Source: Treponema sp.
GTDB lineage: Bacteria > Spirochaetota > Spirochaetia > Treponematales > Treponemataceae
Assembly: GCA_016290335.1 (NCBI GenBank)
Contig: JAEETM010000051.1
Coordinates: 1-24,443, forward strand
Direction of reading: 5' to 3'
DNA: 24,443 nucleotides
Shown here: positions 7,275 to 15,139 of the stretch, in pieces
How the letters are laid out: each line of letters starts with the position of its first letter
Position numbering within the stretch: position 1 is the first letter of the stretch
Position numbers and translations under genes: made by a program
The notes under the pieces: model-generated
The model's input: the letters and a program-made list of their open reading frames with translations, nothing else
Databases searched by the model: none
What the model was told of the DNA's origin: nothing

Positions 7275-9014
7275 TTATTCTGTTACTTTATAAGTTGCAG
7301 CAACATACTTACCGGTTCCAGTACCATCATCTTTATTCATTTCAACAATTATACAAGCTTTTGTAACTTTGTATGTACCATCAGTTAAGTTAAAATCCTT
7401 TGATGGAACAGTAATGCTTGCTTTGTAAAGATTTGAATCAGCTTCTTTAGTCAATTTGTCTTCCTGTAAATATCCATTAACACCCTCTGTAAAATAGCGG
7501 ATTGAAGCAGATACTATTTCATTGTTCCATAAAGTGTAGAATTCATAAGTTTGTCCGAGCTTTAAGGTTTCTTCCACAGGATTTACTGCAACAAGAGGAT
7601 TCAGTATCTCTACATAAGATTCTGTTGCAGCTTTATCGACATCAATTTTGAACTGTGCAACAACAGTACCTGTTGATTCACCATTTTTGAATAATATTAC
7701 TCTTGCTGAATAAGTTCCTGCTTCCGGGAAACTAAATAAAGCTTCTCCACCCTTTGTTGTCGGGTTATATTTTATAATCTTATTAGCATCATTTTCACCT
7801 TTCAATGCCCTAATGCCAAAATTAACATTACCAACATCATCCCTAAGCTTGTATGAGAATGAATATTTTCCGTCAGTAGCTTTTGCATTAGCCTTAAGCT
7901 TTCCAATAACATCATTATCTGGATTTTCAATCATGTCAAAATACAATGGAGTTACATCTGGAAGAGTATTAAAAGCTGCTTTTGAATCATTAATATCATT
8001 AACAGCTTTACTGCCTATAGGAGTTGCAAGAAGCTGATGTTCCTGATGTTTAGGGAAATGAGAGAATGCAAAAATGTATGGTTTTACAAAAAGATATTCT
8101 GTAGAATACTTTTTATTAAATCCGCCATCAACTGCACGTCCTGCATCCCATGTTACATCCATAAGATAGCTTTTTCCTTCAATTTTAACGATATCCCAGG
8201 CATGAGTATCATTTCTGTTCCAGCCGAATACATAATCACAATCAAGACCAATTACTTCGCAGAACTTGTTGAAAGTAAGAGCGTATCCCTGACAAACACC
8301 TTTTGTTGTTTTAAGAACTGTCCAATAATCCTGTGGAGGCATTGGATCTTCTTTTAAACCTTCCATATCATAAGGGATGATGAGGGCAAGCAAGTCGTGA
8401 ATCATTTTTGCTTTTTCAAAATCATCCTTTGCTTCTCCCTTGATTTTTGTGCAAACCTCTTCTACATAAGCAAGAGGATCTGATTTTCTTTTTGCTTCAA
8501 GAGTTGAATCTTTTGCAATGTTTTCAATAAAAGGATATGGTTCATTTGTTCTATAAGAATTAGCTTTGTCATAAGAATCTGGAGTTACATATGAACCATA
8601 AGATTTAGTTCCCTTTACTTTGTAAGTCTTACCAACACCAAATGGACCGGTATAGATTTTTTCCTGGTCGCTAACAACATAAAGCTGAACTTTTGTTGCC
8701 TTTAACGGAATCCACAGTCTTTTTTTGAAAGAGCCATTCTCTTTATAAATGTATTCGTAATCAATTTCTTCATCAGGATTCTGGTAAGATACACGAACTA
8801 TATCCAGTTCATCACATTCAAATGAAAACTCATAAATCTTACCTGCTTCAAGTTCATCATCATTACTAGGACTTACTTTTGAAAGAGAAGGAACTTTATT
8901 CCCCGCTGAGTCTTTTTTCTGTCCAAGACCATCCAGCATACTACAGCTGAAAAGGAACAGTGTTGTCAATACAACAAATAATCCAATTTGGATTCGTTTA
9001 GCCAAAAGTTTCAT
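7275..9014 (-). CDS. Lipoprotein with transglutaminase-like domain (paralogue 2)
   Basis: A 579-residue predicted lipoprotein, homologous along its whole length to the gene that follows it. The first 14 residues differ at only one position (MKLLAKRIQIGLFV versus MKLFAKRIQIGLFV), and the lipobox LFSC again gives Cys24. The transglutaminase-like triad is intact: Cys241 in TTKGVCQGYALTFNKFCEVIG, His271 in NDTHAWDIVK and Asp286 in SYLMDVTWDAG. N-terminal beta domain and C-terminal beta repeats match the paralogue but are more diverged than the catalytic part. A surface cysteine peptidase or protein cross-linker is the best guess. The ribosome binding site is AAGGAGA. It is divergent from the cstA operon across a 244-base intergenic region holding palindromic repeats; I see no convincing promoter for it. 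Confidence 0.85.
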   Translation of the reverse strand: MKLLAKRIQIGLFVVLTTLFLFSCSMLDGLGQKKDSAGNKVPSLSKVSPSNDDELEAGKIYEFSFECDELDIVRVSYQNPDEEIDYEYIYKENGSFKKRLWIPLKATKVQLYVVSDQEKIYTGPFGVGKTYKVKGTKSYGSYVTPDSYDKANSYRTNEPYPFIENIAKDSTLEAKRKSDPLAYVEEVCTKIKGEAKDDFEKAKMIHDLLALIIPYDMEGLKEDPMPPQDYWTVLKTTKGVCQGYALTFNKFCEVIGLDCDYVFGWNRNDTHAWDIVKIEGKSYLMDVTWDAGRAVDGGFNKKYSTEYLFVKPYIFAFSHFPKHQEHQLLATPIGSKAVNDINDSKAAFNTLPDVTPLYFDMIENPDNDVIGKLKANAKATDGKYSFSYKLRDDVGNVNFGIRALKGENDANKIIKYNPTTKGGEALFSFPEAGTYSARVILFKNGESTGTVVAQFKIDVDKAATESYVEILNPLVAVNPVEETLKLGQTYEFYTLWNNEIVSASIRYFTEGVNGYLQEDKLTKEADSNLYKASITVPSKDFNLTDGTYKVTKACIIVEMNKDDGTGTGKYVAATYKVTE

Positions 9015-9127
9015 AAAATCTCCTTGTGTTGTTTAGTATTTTAATGAAGGAAAAACAATGGATTTTCCCGCAAGTTACTTTCTTACATTGTAAAGCACAC
9101 TTTTAAAAAAGGAAAGTTTTTTGTTGA

Positions 9128-9176
9128 GATTGACGGATCAAGTCCGACAATGACATTATTTTTCCGACAATGACAT
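9128..9176. repeat. Dispersed palindromic element, copy A, with duplicated tail
   Basis: GATTGACGGATCAAGTCCG (9128-9146) followed by ACAATGACAT belongs to the same family as the copies near 15108, 16959, 16997 and 19360. The tail CCGACAATGACAT is repeated once more at 9164-9176. The arms are less perfect here than in the other copies. It lies in the intergenic region between divergent genes. Confidence 0.75.
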
Positions 9177-9212
9177 AATATATTTCCCCTACACTTACGC
9201 TAAAGTTTTTTA

Positions 9213-9241
9213 TTGACACTTAATATTTAGTCGCTTATACT
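9213..9241 (+). promoter_or_regulatory. Near-consensus promoter of the cstA operon
   Basis: A perfect TTGACA (9213-9218), a 17-base spacer and TATACT (9236-9241) precede the ATG at 9259 by 17 bases, with AAAAGGTG as ribosome binding site. This is the strongest-looking promoter in the window. Confidence 0.75.
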
Positions 9242-9258
9242 GATTAAAAGGTGATGCA

Positions 9259-9765
9259 ATGGAGCTTCCCCAAGTAATTGAAAAAGTTTTACCGGCATTT
9301 GAACGGTATTATACTGTAAAAAAAGTATCAGACCCGCCTTTCTGCGCTGAAGCAGAGTTTCGTTCACACAACGAGCAGTATTTTCTTGTGCGTTCTGCTC
9401 ACATTGCTGATATTGATTCCAACGAGTTCGTATATTTTGCAACAGTTCCTGATTTAGACTCACAAAATCTTGAAAACCTCACAAAGCTTGCCTGGGAAAA
9501 AGGTCTTTCACTTGTAAAACCGTATAATGGTCATCGTAATTCAGATGTTACCCTCATCATCATAACAAACAAAGCAGATGAGGAAACCAAAAAAGCAATC
9601 AAAAAGACAAAATTATATAAATCATATAAGTTCAGTTTTTGGGGATGGAGTAATTTCAAGCTTACCGTAGTGGAGATGGGTGAACAAGCGCAAAATCACG
9701 GCATTTATTTCAACAGATTCGGTAAAGATTACCGCAAGCTGCTGGAAAAAAATATTTTTGGTTAG
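9259..9765 (+). CDS. Conserved hypothetical protein, first gene of the cstA operon
   Basis: A 168-residue soluble protein without signal peptide, membrane segment or recognised catalytic motif. Its composition is mixed alpha/beta, with aromatic-rich stretches such as KSYKFSFWGWSNFKLTVVEM near residues 126-145 and acidic/aromatic IADIDSNEFVYFATVPDL near 49-66. I recall similar proteins beside cstA genes in Firmicutes, but cannot verify this. It is 24 bases upstream of cstA, shares its strong promoter, and starts after AAAAGGTG. The linkage suggests a role connected to the transporter, for example as cytoplasmic partner or regulator, but this is inference from position only. Confidence 0.85.
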   Translation: MELPQVIEKVLPAFERYYTVKKVSDPPFCAEAEFRSHNEQYFLVRSAHIADIDSNEFVYFATVPDLDSQNLENLTKLAWEKGLSLVKPYNGHRNSDVTLIIITNKADEETKKAIKKTKLYKSYKFSFWGWSNFKLTVVEMGEQAQNHGIYFNRFGKDYRKLLEKNIFG

Positions 9766-9789
9766 CATCTTTACTTAAAGGAGGAAAAG

Positions 9790-11520
9790 ATGACAGCATT
9801 ACTTATCATCATTGCTGCGGTCGCTTTGTTAGTAGTTGGCTACATTTTCTATGGTTCCTGGCTCGCAAAGCAGTGGGGCATTGACCCTGCAAGGAAAACA
9901 CCTGCTCACGAAAAAACTGACGGTGTTGATTACGTTCCGGCAAAACCAGCCGTTCTGATGGGACACCACTTCTCATCAATCGCAGGTGCTGGTCCGATTA
10001 ACGGCCCGATTCAGGCTGCTGTATTCGGATGGGTTCCTGTATTCCTGTGGTGTGTAGTCGGAGGTATTTTCTTCGGCGGACTTCAGGACTTTGGTTCTCT
10101 GTTTGCTTCTATCCGTCATGACGGAAAATCTGTTGGTGAAATCATCAAAGATTCAATGGGCTCAAAAGCAAAAAAACTTTTCATTATCTTTGCTTTGCTC
10201 GTATTGATTCTTGTAATTGCTTCTTTTGTAAACGTAGTTGCAGGAACTTTCTTTACAGCCGCTGATGCTGCAAAAACCTTTGGATTTGTTAAAAACCCTA
10301 CCGGAAATCAGTCTACAGCTATGATTTCCCTTCTGTTCATCGTACTCGCTATTGTTTACGGAATTATTACAAATAAATGCGGACTTAAGACTCTTCCAGC
10401 TACAATCATCGGACTTGTAGGAATTGTTCTTATTACAATTCTTGGTCTTAATGTTGGTTTTGCAATGACACGCACAGCATGGATTGTTTTCATTGGTCTT
10501 TATATTGCAATTGCTTCTCTTGTACCAGTCTGGATTCTTCTCCAGCCACGCGATTACCTTTCATCATTCCTGCTTTATGCTATGATGCTTCTGGCTCTTG
10601 TTGGAATTATCAGCTCACCTATTACAGGAAATGCTACCTTTACAATTCCTGCCTTTACAGGATGGAAAACTGGTCTTGGAACTATGTTCCCTGCCCTCTT
10701 TATTACTGTAGCCTGCGGTGCATGTTCAGGATTCCACTCACTTATTTCTACTGGTACTTCTTCTAAACAGCTTGATAACGAAAGCCACGCAAAGGCAATC
10801 GGTTACGGTTCAATGCTTATTGAGTCAGCACTCGGAATTATTTCTTTGATTGCTGTTGGTATGGTATTCGAAAAATATAAGACTGGCGGATTTGGTTCTC
10901 CATCTGCAGCATTCGGTGCTGGTCTTGCAACATTGTTCGGAAATGAAGGCAGCGTAGCTTACAACACAATTTACGCTCTTCTTACTCTTGCAGTTTCTGT
11001 ATTTGCCCTTACTTCTCTTGATACAGGTACACGTTTGAGCCGCTTTATGTTCAGCGAATTGTTCCTTAAAGATGATGAAGCTACCTGGAAAGATGCAAAA
11101 GGTATCCGCAAGGTTCTTGCTAACCCATTGTTCGGAACAGCTATTATGGTTTTGATTGGCTGTATTCTTGGTGGACTTAAACTCAGCGCAATCTGGGGAT
11201 TGTTCGGTGCTGCTAACCAGCTCCTCGCAGGTATTGCTCTTATGGCAGTTGCTGCATGGCTTGGTGAAGCTGGCAAGAACAACAAGATGTTCTTTATCCC
11301 TATGATTTTCATGCTTGCTGCAACTCTTACTTCTTTGATTATCACAATCATCAAGAAGATTGGAGCTATGGCTGCAGGTGCTCAGAATGCATTCTTCTGG
11401 GGCAACTGGTTCCAGCTGATTTTCGCCCTCGCCATGGCCGTACTCGCCGTAATTCTCGTAATTGAAGGCGTTCAGACATTCGCCCGCCAGGCTAAAGCAA
11501 AATCAAAGGCTTCTGCTTAA
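9790..11520 (+). CDS. cstA: CstA-family carbon starvation protein (peptide/pyruvate transporter)
   Basis: A 576-residue polytopic membrane protein with roughly 15 hydrophobic segments. The family signature is clear near the N-terminus: GHHFSSIAGAGPINGPIQAA (residues 58-77) followed by GGLQDFGSLFASIRHDGKSV. Further on, ACGACSGFHSLISTGTSSKQ and SLDTGTRLSRFMFSELF are typical. CstA and BtsT in Escherichia coli import peptides and pyruvate when carbon is short. This protein is shorter than enterobacterial CstA (about 700) and resembles the compact version of anaerobes. The start is an ATG after AAGGAGGAAAAG. With a strong housekeeping-type promoter, high expression is plausible. Whether it carries peptides, pyruvate or both cannot be read from the sequence. 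Confidence 0.93.
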   Translation: MTALLIIIAAVALLVVGYIFYGSWLAKQWGIDPARKTPAHEKTDGVDYVPAKPAVLMGHHFSSIAGAGPINGPIQAAVFGWVPVFLWCVVGGIFFGGLQDFGSLFASIRHDGKSVGEIIKDSMGSKAKKLFIIFALLVLILVIASFVNVVAGTFFTAADAAKTFGFVKNPTGNQSTAMISLLFIVLAIVYGIITNKCGLKTLPATIIGLVGIVLITILGLNVGFAMTRTAWIVFIGLYIAIASLVPVWILLQPRDYLSSFLLYAMMLLALVGIISSPITGNATFTIPAFTGWKTGLGTMFPALFITVACGACSGFHSLISTGTSSKQLDNESHAKAIGYGSMLIESALGIISLIAVGMVFEKYKTGGFGSPSAAFGAGLATLFGNEGSVAYNTIYALLTLAVSVFALTSLDTGTRLSRFMFSELFLKDDEATWKDAKGIRKVLANPLFGTAIMVLIGCILGGLKLSAIWGLFGAANQLLAGIALMAVAAWLGEAGKNNKMFFIPMIFMLAATLTSLIITIIKKIGAMAAGAQNAFFWGNWFQLIFALAMAVLAVILVIEGVQTFARQAKAKSKASA

Positions 11521-11550
11521 TTATTGCGTTGTATTCTTACTGCCTTTGAT

Positions 11551-11578
11551 TGCAGTTTTGCATCCTTGCAAAACTGCA
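11551..11578 (+). promoter_or_regulatory. 12-bp perfect hairpin in the cstA 3' region
   Basis: TGCAGTTTTGCA pairs perfectly with TGCAAAACTGCA around TCCT. No T-run follows, so it is not itself a terminator; it could be a processing or stability hairpin. Its right arm plus flank (GCAAAACTGCACAC) recurs exactly after pta at 5388-5401. Confidence 0.6.
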
Positions 11579-11598
11579 CACTAAATAAGGGACATTTT

Positions 11599-11627
11599 AA
11601 GGCGATCATTTTTAATGGTCGCCTTTT
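11599..11627 (+). terminator. Terminator after cstA
   Basis: AAGGCGATCAT pairs with ATGGTCGCCTT (11 pairs, one G-U) around TTTTA and runs into TTTTTT. The convergent phosphatase gene ends two bases further, so the hairpin probably serves both strands. Confidence 0.88.
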
Positions 11628-11628
11628 T

Positions 11629-13782
11629 TCATGTGCGTTTCATTACTATAATTGTAATGTCATCGGTATGCTGGGTGGTGCCAAGGTGAGGATTAAGAGA
11701 TTCGGTGATTTTCTGGAGTATTTCATTTGCAGAAGCTCCATTTGAAGATTCAAGAATCCGTTCAAGCTCTTTTCTACCAAAACCTTTCTGGTCGCTGTCC
11801 ATTGCATCTAAGTAACCATCAGTAAAAAGCACAAGAACATCATCCTTCTTTATCATCATTGAAATTGGAGAATATTGAACTTCCATCATATCCATTCCAA
11901 CTGGACCAAAAGAAGGATTTTCAACATCAGGGAGGATTTCTTCTGCATAACCTTCGGCAGCATGGTATAGCTCCGGATAAGGATGTGCAGCATCTACAAA
12001 AGTAACCTTACAGAAATCCTCACGCTCGCTTATATTCATAAGGATTCCTGTAAGATAATTTTCGATATCACCTTTTGCCGAAATAAAATTAGAGTTTATT
12101 CTTTCAAGCGTGATGGAAACATTTTCACCGTAAATATTCGATTCCCTGAATGTCTGCTGGATAATATTTTCTGCAAGCATTGTAATAAGGCTGGCTGTAA
12201 CTCCATGGCCGGAAGCATCAAAAAGAGAAACACCGTAAAGCTCACCGCCCATGCTGTAGAAATTATAGAAATCACCGGAAACAACAGAAAGCGGCTTATA
12301 AAGTACGGAAATATCCCAATGCGGGTATTCAATTAATGGTGGATGGAAAAGCTTTTGCTGAACAATAGCAGCAGTTCTCATATCCTGCTGAGTAATTTTT
12401 ATATCGTCATCAAGCTTTTTATTTGCAAGCACCAGTTTTTCTGTCTGATGTGCAACTTCCTTTTCAAGCTCTGTGTTCAAGTATTCCAAACGGATAGAAG
12501 TTCTTCTGTATTGTACGCTAAAGAAAATAAAGAAGAAGATGATTGTAAGCTGCCATCCGAACATAGAAAAAAACGGAACATTGATATTACGCAAAACCCC
12601 TTTTATAATCAAATCTACAAGAAGCATTGTTACAAGCGGAATACAGCCAATAAACAGGAAAAAAGCATTCTTCTGTTTTTCCGCATCGGCTTTGTTAAAA
12701 AGATTCTTAACAATCATTCCCAAAGCAAAAACCAGGTCTAAACCACAAAGCGCAAACAGATATGGGAACAGTTTATAAAGTGAATAATACTCTTTTGCAA
12801 CCAGAACACTGATAATGCAGAAAAGCACACTTACAATACGAATAATTATTTCAATTTTGTGGTGTTTTTGTTTTAAAAAATTAAAGATAAACAGGGCAGA
12901 CAGATTTGTCATACCAACAAAGCCCAGACAGCAGGTAAACTTAAGATAAGTTATAAAAGAAATACCTCCATGAAAGCCTATCCAGGGAAGCTCTCCTGAA
13001 TATAAATTGGAAAAATAGAAAATTGAAAATAAGTTGAGCAGAGCAAAATAAAGGTAGATTCTGTCTTTGCGGTAAAAAAGAAAAAGCACAAAGAACAGAA
13101 AGCATACCGCCATCATTATGCCGGTAAAAAAGATGTAAATATGGCTCTGCCAGAAGCTTGCAATATCAGAAGCAGCCCAACAATCATCTCTTTGACCTAT
13201 AAAAACACCCGGTGAAATTGTTGCTAGTCCCATTTCATAAACTTTTATTAAAAGTGTATTCTTGCCCTGCTGCAATAAATATTCCTGTGGAAAATCAAAA
13301 AGATGAGCTGCATAACTGGCATCCTGGTACAAATCTTTTTCCATAAAACCATAGGAATCTATAAAATGACCATTCAAATAAACTTCATCGGCAAAATGAA
13401 GGTATGGAATTACCATTGATAAATCCTGATTTTTTAATCCTTGGGGCAGATTAAACTCGGCTTTAAGCCACAGGTATTTTCCGTCGCTGCCGGCAACATC
13501 AGCAAGATTCCGGTAACACATTCTGTCCAGATGAGTGTAAGTCAACTGCAGGGCATCTTCTACTTCAGAATCTTCACCCCAGGAATGGTCCTCGCCTTCC
13601 GGGCATACGGCATAATAAAAGGCACCGTCGAGCTTAACGCGTAATTCGGGGTGATGGGTATTGAGGGTGCCGGTATTTCTTTTGTGGGGATTTTCGTAAT
13701 TTAACGTGCAGGAACATAAAACAGCAGAAAAAAGGATGAGAGGGGATAAAATGGTACGTAAAAATAAGTTTAATCTCTTCAT
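11629..13782 (-). CDS. Membrane sensor phosphatase: 7TMR-DISM plus SpoIIE-type PP2C
   Basis: A 717-residue sensor. The N-terminal signal sequence ends in VLCSC, giving a possible lipobox at Cys25. Residues 40-200 form an exported beta-sandwich domain (LHFADEVYLNGHFIDSYGF) like the DISM extracellular module. Residues 205-430 hold seven hydrophobic segments of the 7TMR-DISM type. A coiled coil (about 430-475) leads to a SpoIIE/PP2C phosphatase domain with SGDFYNF, FDASGHGVTAS, LFTDGYLDAM and TDDITIIVMK, all metal-site motifs intact. Such proteins dephosphorylate anti-sigma-factor antagonists or similar serine/threonine targets in response to an outside ligand. No partner kinase or STAS protein is nearby. 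A possible promoter is TTGAAA-N17-TAATAT about 40 bases before the ATG; the ribosome binding site is weak. Confidence 0.9.
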   Translation of the reverse strand: MKRLNLFLRTILSPLILFSAVLCSCTLNYENPHKRNTGTLNTHHPELRVKLDGAFYYAVCPEGEDHSWGEDSEVEDALQLTYTHLDRMCYRNLADVAGSDGKYLWLKAEFNLPQGLKNQDLSMVIPYLHFADEVYLNGHFIDSYGFMEKDLYQDASYAAHLFDFPQEYLLQQGKNTLLIKVYEMGLATISPGVFIGQRDDCWAASDIASFWQSHIYIFFTGIMMAVCFLFFVLFLFYRKDRIYLYFALLNLFSIFYFSNLYSGELPWIGFHGGISFITYLKFTCCLGFVGMTNLSALFIFNFLKQKHHKIEIIIRIVSVLFCIISVLVAKEYYSLYKLFPYLFALCGLDLVFALGMIVKNLFNKADAEKQKNAFFLFIGCIPLVTMLLVDLIIKGVLRNINVPFFSMFGWQLTIIFFFIFFSVQYRRTSIRLEYLNTELEKEVAHQTEKLVLANKKLDDDIKITQQDMRTAAIVQQKLFHPPLIEYPHWDISVLYKPLSVVSGDFYNFYSMGGELYGVSLFDASGHGVTASLITMLAENIIQQTFRESNIYGENVSITLERINSNFISAKGDIENYLTGILMNISEREDFCKVTFVDAAHPYPELYHAAEGYAEEILPDVENPSFGPVGMDMMEVQYSPISMMIKKDDVLVLFTDGYLDAMDSDQKGFGRKELERILESSNGASANEILQKITESLNPHLGTTQHTDDITIIVMKRT

Positions 13783-13880
13783 AAGGGATTCTGCCGATAA
13801 CTTAATATTACTATATGGTATGCTTTATTTCAAGGAATAAGTATGAACTGCAAGGATAAATACATTATAGATACTTTTAT

Positions 13881-14036
13881 CTAAAAATGGCTCCCAGTCG
13901 TGATTCATAGGGCAAAAGCGCGCAATATTGCGCTTGACGCTGCATGTGGAGTAGGAACTATTTAAATGCCGCTCGCGCGGCATCCACATGCAGAGTCATT
14001 TTGCCCTATGAATCTCTCCTTCGCGCCAACTTTTAG
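13881..14036. repeat. Large nested inverted-repeat element with branched fold
   Basis: A 156-base non-coding element between two minus-strand genes. Outer arms CTAAAA..TGGC (13881-13891) and GCCA..TTTTAG (14025-14036) close it with a mismatch and a bulge. Inside, GATTCATAGGGCAAAA (13902-13917) pairs perfectly with 13999-14014. Within that, GCGCAATATTGCGC (13920-13933) is a perfect 14-bp palindrome. CTGCATGTGGA (13940-13950) pairs perfectly with 13983-13993 and carries a hairpin ATGCCGC-TCGC-GCGGCAT (13966-13983). The result is a long stem opening into a two-branched head. No T-run follows on either strand. It may be a structured RNA, a MITE/REP-like mobile repeat or a complex boundary element. 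Confidence 0.85.
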
Positions 14037-14066
14037 GTGAATAATTTTGACTAAGTTTTACCCTAA

Positions 14067-15086
14067 TCACTTCATTCCATTTATGAAGAGCTCGTACAGT
14101 TCCTTGTCTACCATTATTCCATTGCGGACTTCCCAGTGGGTGTTGGGGCGGGCATGTTCAGCTATTCCAAAAGGGCCGCGGAAGTTCCAGAGGGCGTAGC
14201 CGAAATTGAGGGCGTTGCAGACGCTGAAAAAGTCGCGGTACCAGGCAAGAGCGGTTTGATTGTCTACCTTGTTGTAGCAGCCGCATTCGCCAATATGTAC
14301 GCGGCAGCCTTTGTCGGCAAGGTCTTTCCACGGTTTGTAAAACTCCAAAAGGGCTTCGTGGCTCCAGGTCATTCCGTCGCACTTCATGCCGGGCCACCTT
14401 GGATATTCCCAGTCGAAGGAACCGTTATCTTTCATCCATTCTGCATGCCAGTGGGTTAAGCGCATAGGCATATAACCGCGACCGCTGAGCACAACATTCA
14501 AATCGGCAAGCTCTGGACAAGCCTGATGTCCACCGCCCAAGCCATCGCAAATAATTGTACGGTCTGGAGTAATTTTCCGGATTTCACGGCATACACGAGC
14601 CATAATTGCCTTGTGATTTTCGCGGGTAAGTCCGTACTGGCCTACATTCGGTGGTTCATTCAAAAGGTCAAAGCTTAGCTGGTCTGGCGAATAAGAACTG
14701 TAGCGTTTGGCAAAAAGCTTCCACAAATTAGTAAAAGCATCCTGGGCAATTTTATCGGTCCAAAGGTTGTCGCGTTCAAGTTCATTGCCGTTGATGCAGT
14801 AGCCGGGTGCGCGGTGAACATTGAGTGAACAGTGAAGTCCACGGGAAACTATTGCATAAATACAGCGGTCAAGCACCTTGAGCATAGCTTCATCCGGCTC
14901 ATCGTACTTAAAGTTGTGGATAAAATAGCGGTAATCAGTTGGCAGGCGGACAAAATTACAGCCCATATCTGCCATAAAATCCAAATCAGCTTCATCAATA
15001 TGAATCATTCCAGGATTCACAAGAGTGCCATCAACTCCAGCCCGACCAAGGGAAAAGAAAGGGAGAATATTAAAACCGTACCACAT
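14067..15086 (-). CDS. Glycoside hydrolase family 5 (cellulase-like), cytoplasmic
   Basis: A 339-residue single-domain enzyme of the GH5 (beta/alpha)8 type, which cleaves beta-1,4-glucans or related beta-glycosides with retention. The general acid/base is Glu144 in LSFDLLNEPPNVG and the nucleophile is Glu267 in VHIGECGCYN. The N-terminal strand NFVRLPTDYRYF, LNVHRAPG and GYALWNFRGPFG near the C-terminus are also family features. The protein begins at the barrel without any signal peptide or binding module, so it probably acts in the cytoplasm on imported oligosaccharides. Starts with ATG behind GAGG. It lies 53 bases downstream of the aldo/keto reductase gene on the same strand, with a palindromic element between. 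Confidence 0.92.
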   Translation of the reverse strand: MWYGFNILPFFSLGRAGVDGTLVNPGMIHIDEADLDFMADMGCNFVRLPTDYRYFIHNFKYDEPDEAMLKVLDRCIYAIVSRGLHCSLNVHRAPGYCINGNELERDNLWTDKIAQDAFTNLWKLFAKRYSSYSPDQLSFDLLNEPPNVGQYGLTRENHKAIMARVCREIRKITPDRTIICDGLGGGHQACPELADLNVVLSGRGYMPMRLTHWHAEWMKDNGSFDWEYPRWPGMKCDGMTWSHEALLEFYKPWKDLADKGCRVHIGECGCYNKVDNQTALAWYRDFFSVCNALNFGYALWNFRGPFGIAEHARPNTHWEVRNGIMVDKELYELFINGMK

Positions 15087-15107
15087 AAAAACCTCACTTT
15101 TTTAATA

Positions 15108-15136
15108 GATTGCCGTATCAAGTACGGCAATGACAG
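15108..15136. repeat. Dispersed palindromic element, copy B
   Basis: GATTGCCGTA-TCAAG-TACGGCAATGACAG: a perfect inverted repeat ATTGCCGTA/TACGGCAAT around five bases. It lies three bases beyond the aldo/keto reductase stop codon, in antisense orientation to that gene, and within the leader of the GH5 gene. Confidence 0.85.
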
Positions 15137-15139
15137 ATA

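Noticed and set aside
13966..14040. 24-codon open frame inside the inverted-repeat element
   Set aside because: No ribosome binding site, and its sequence is dictated by the hairpin arms.
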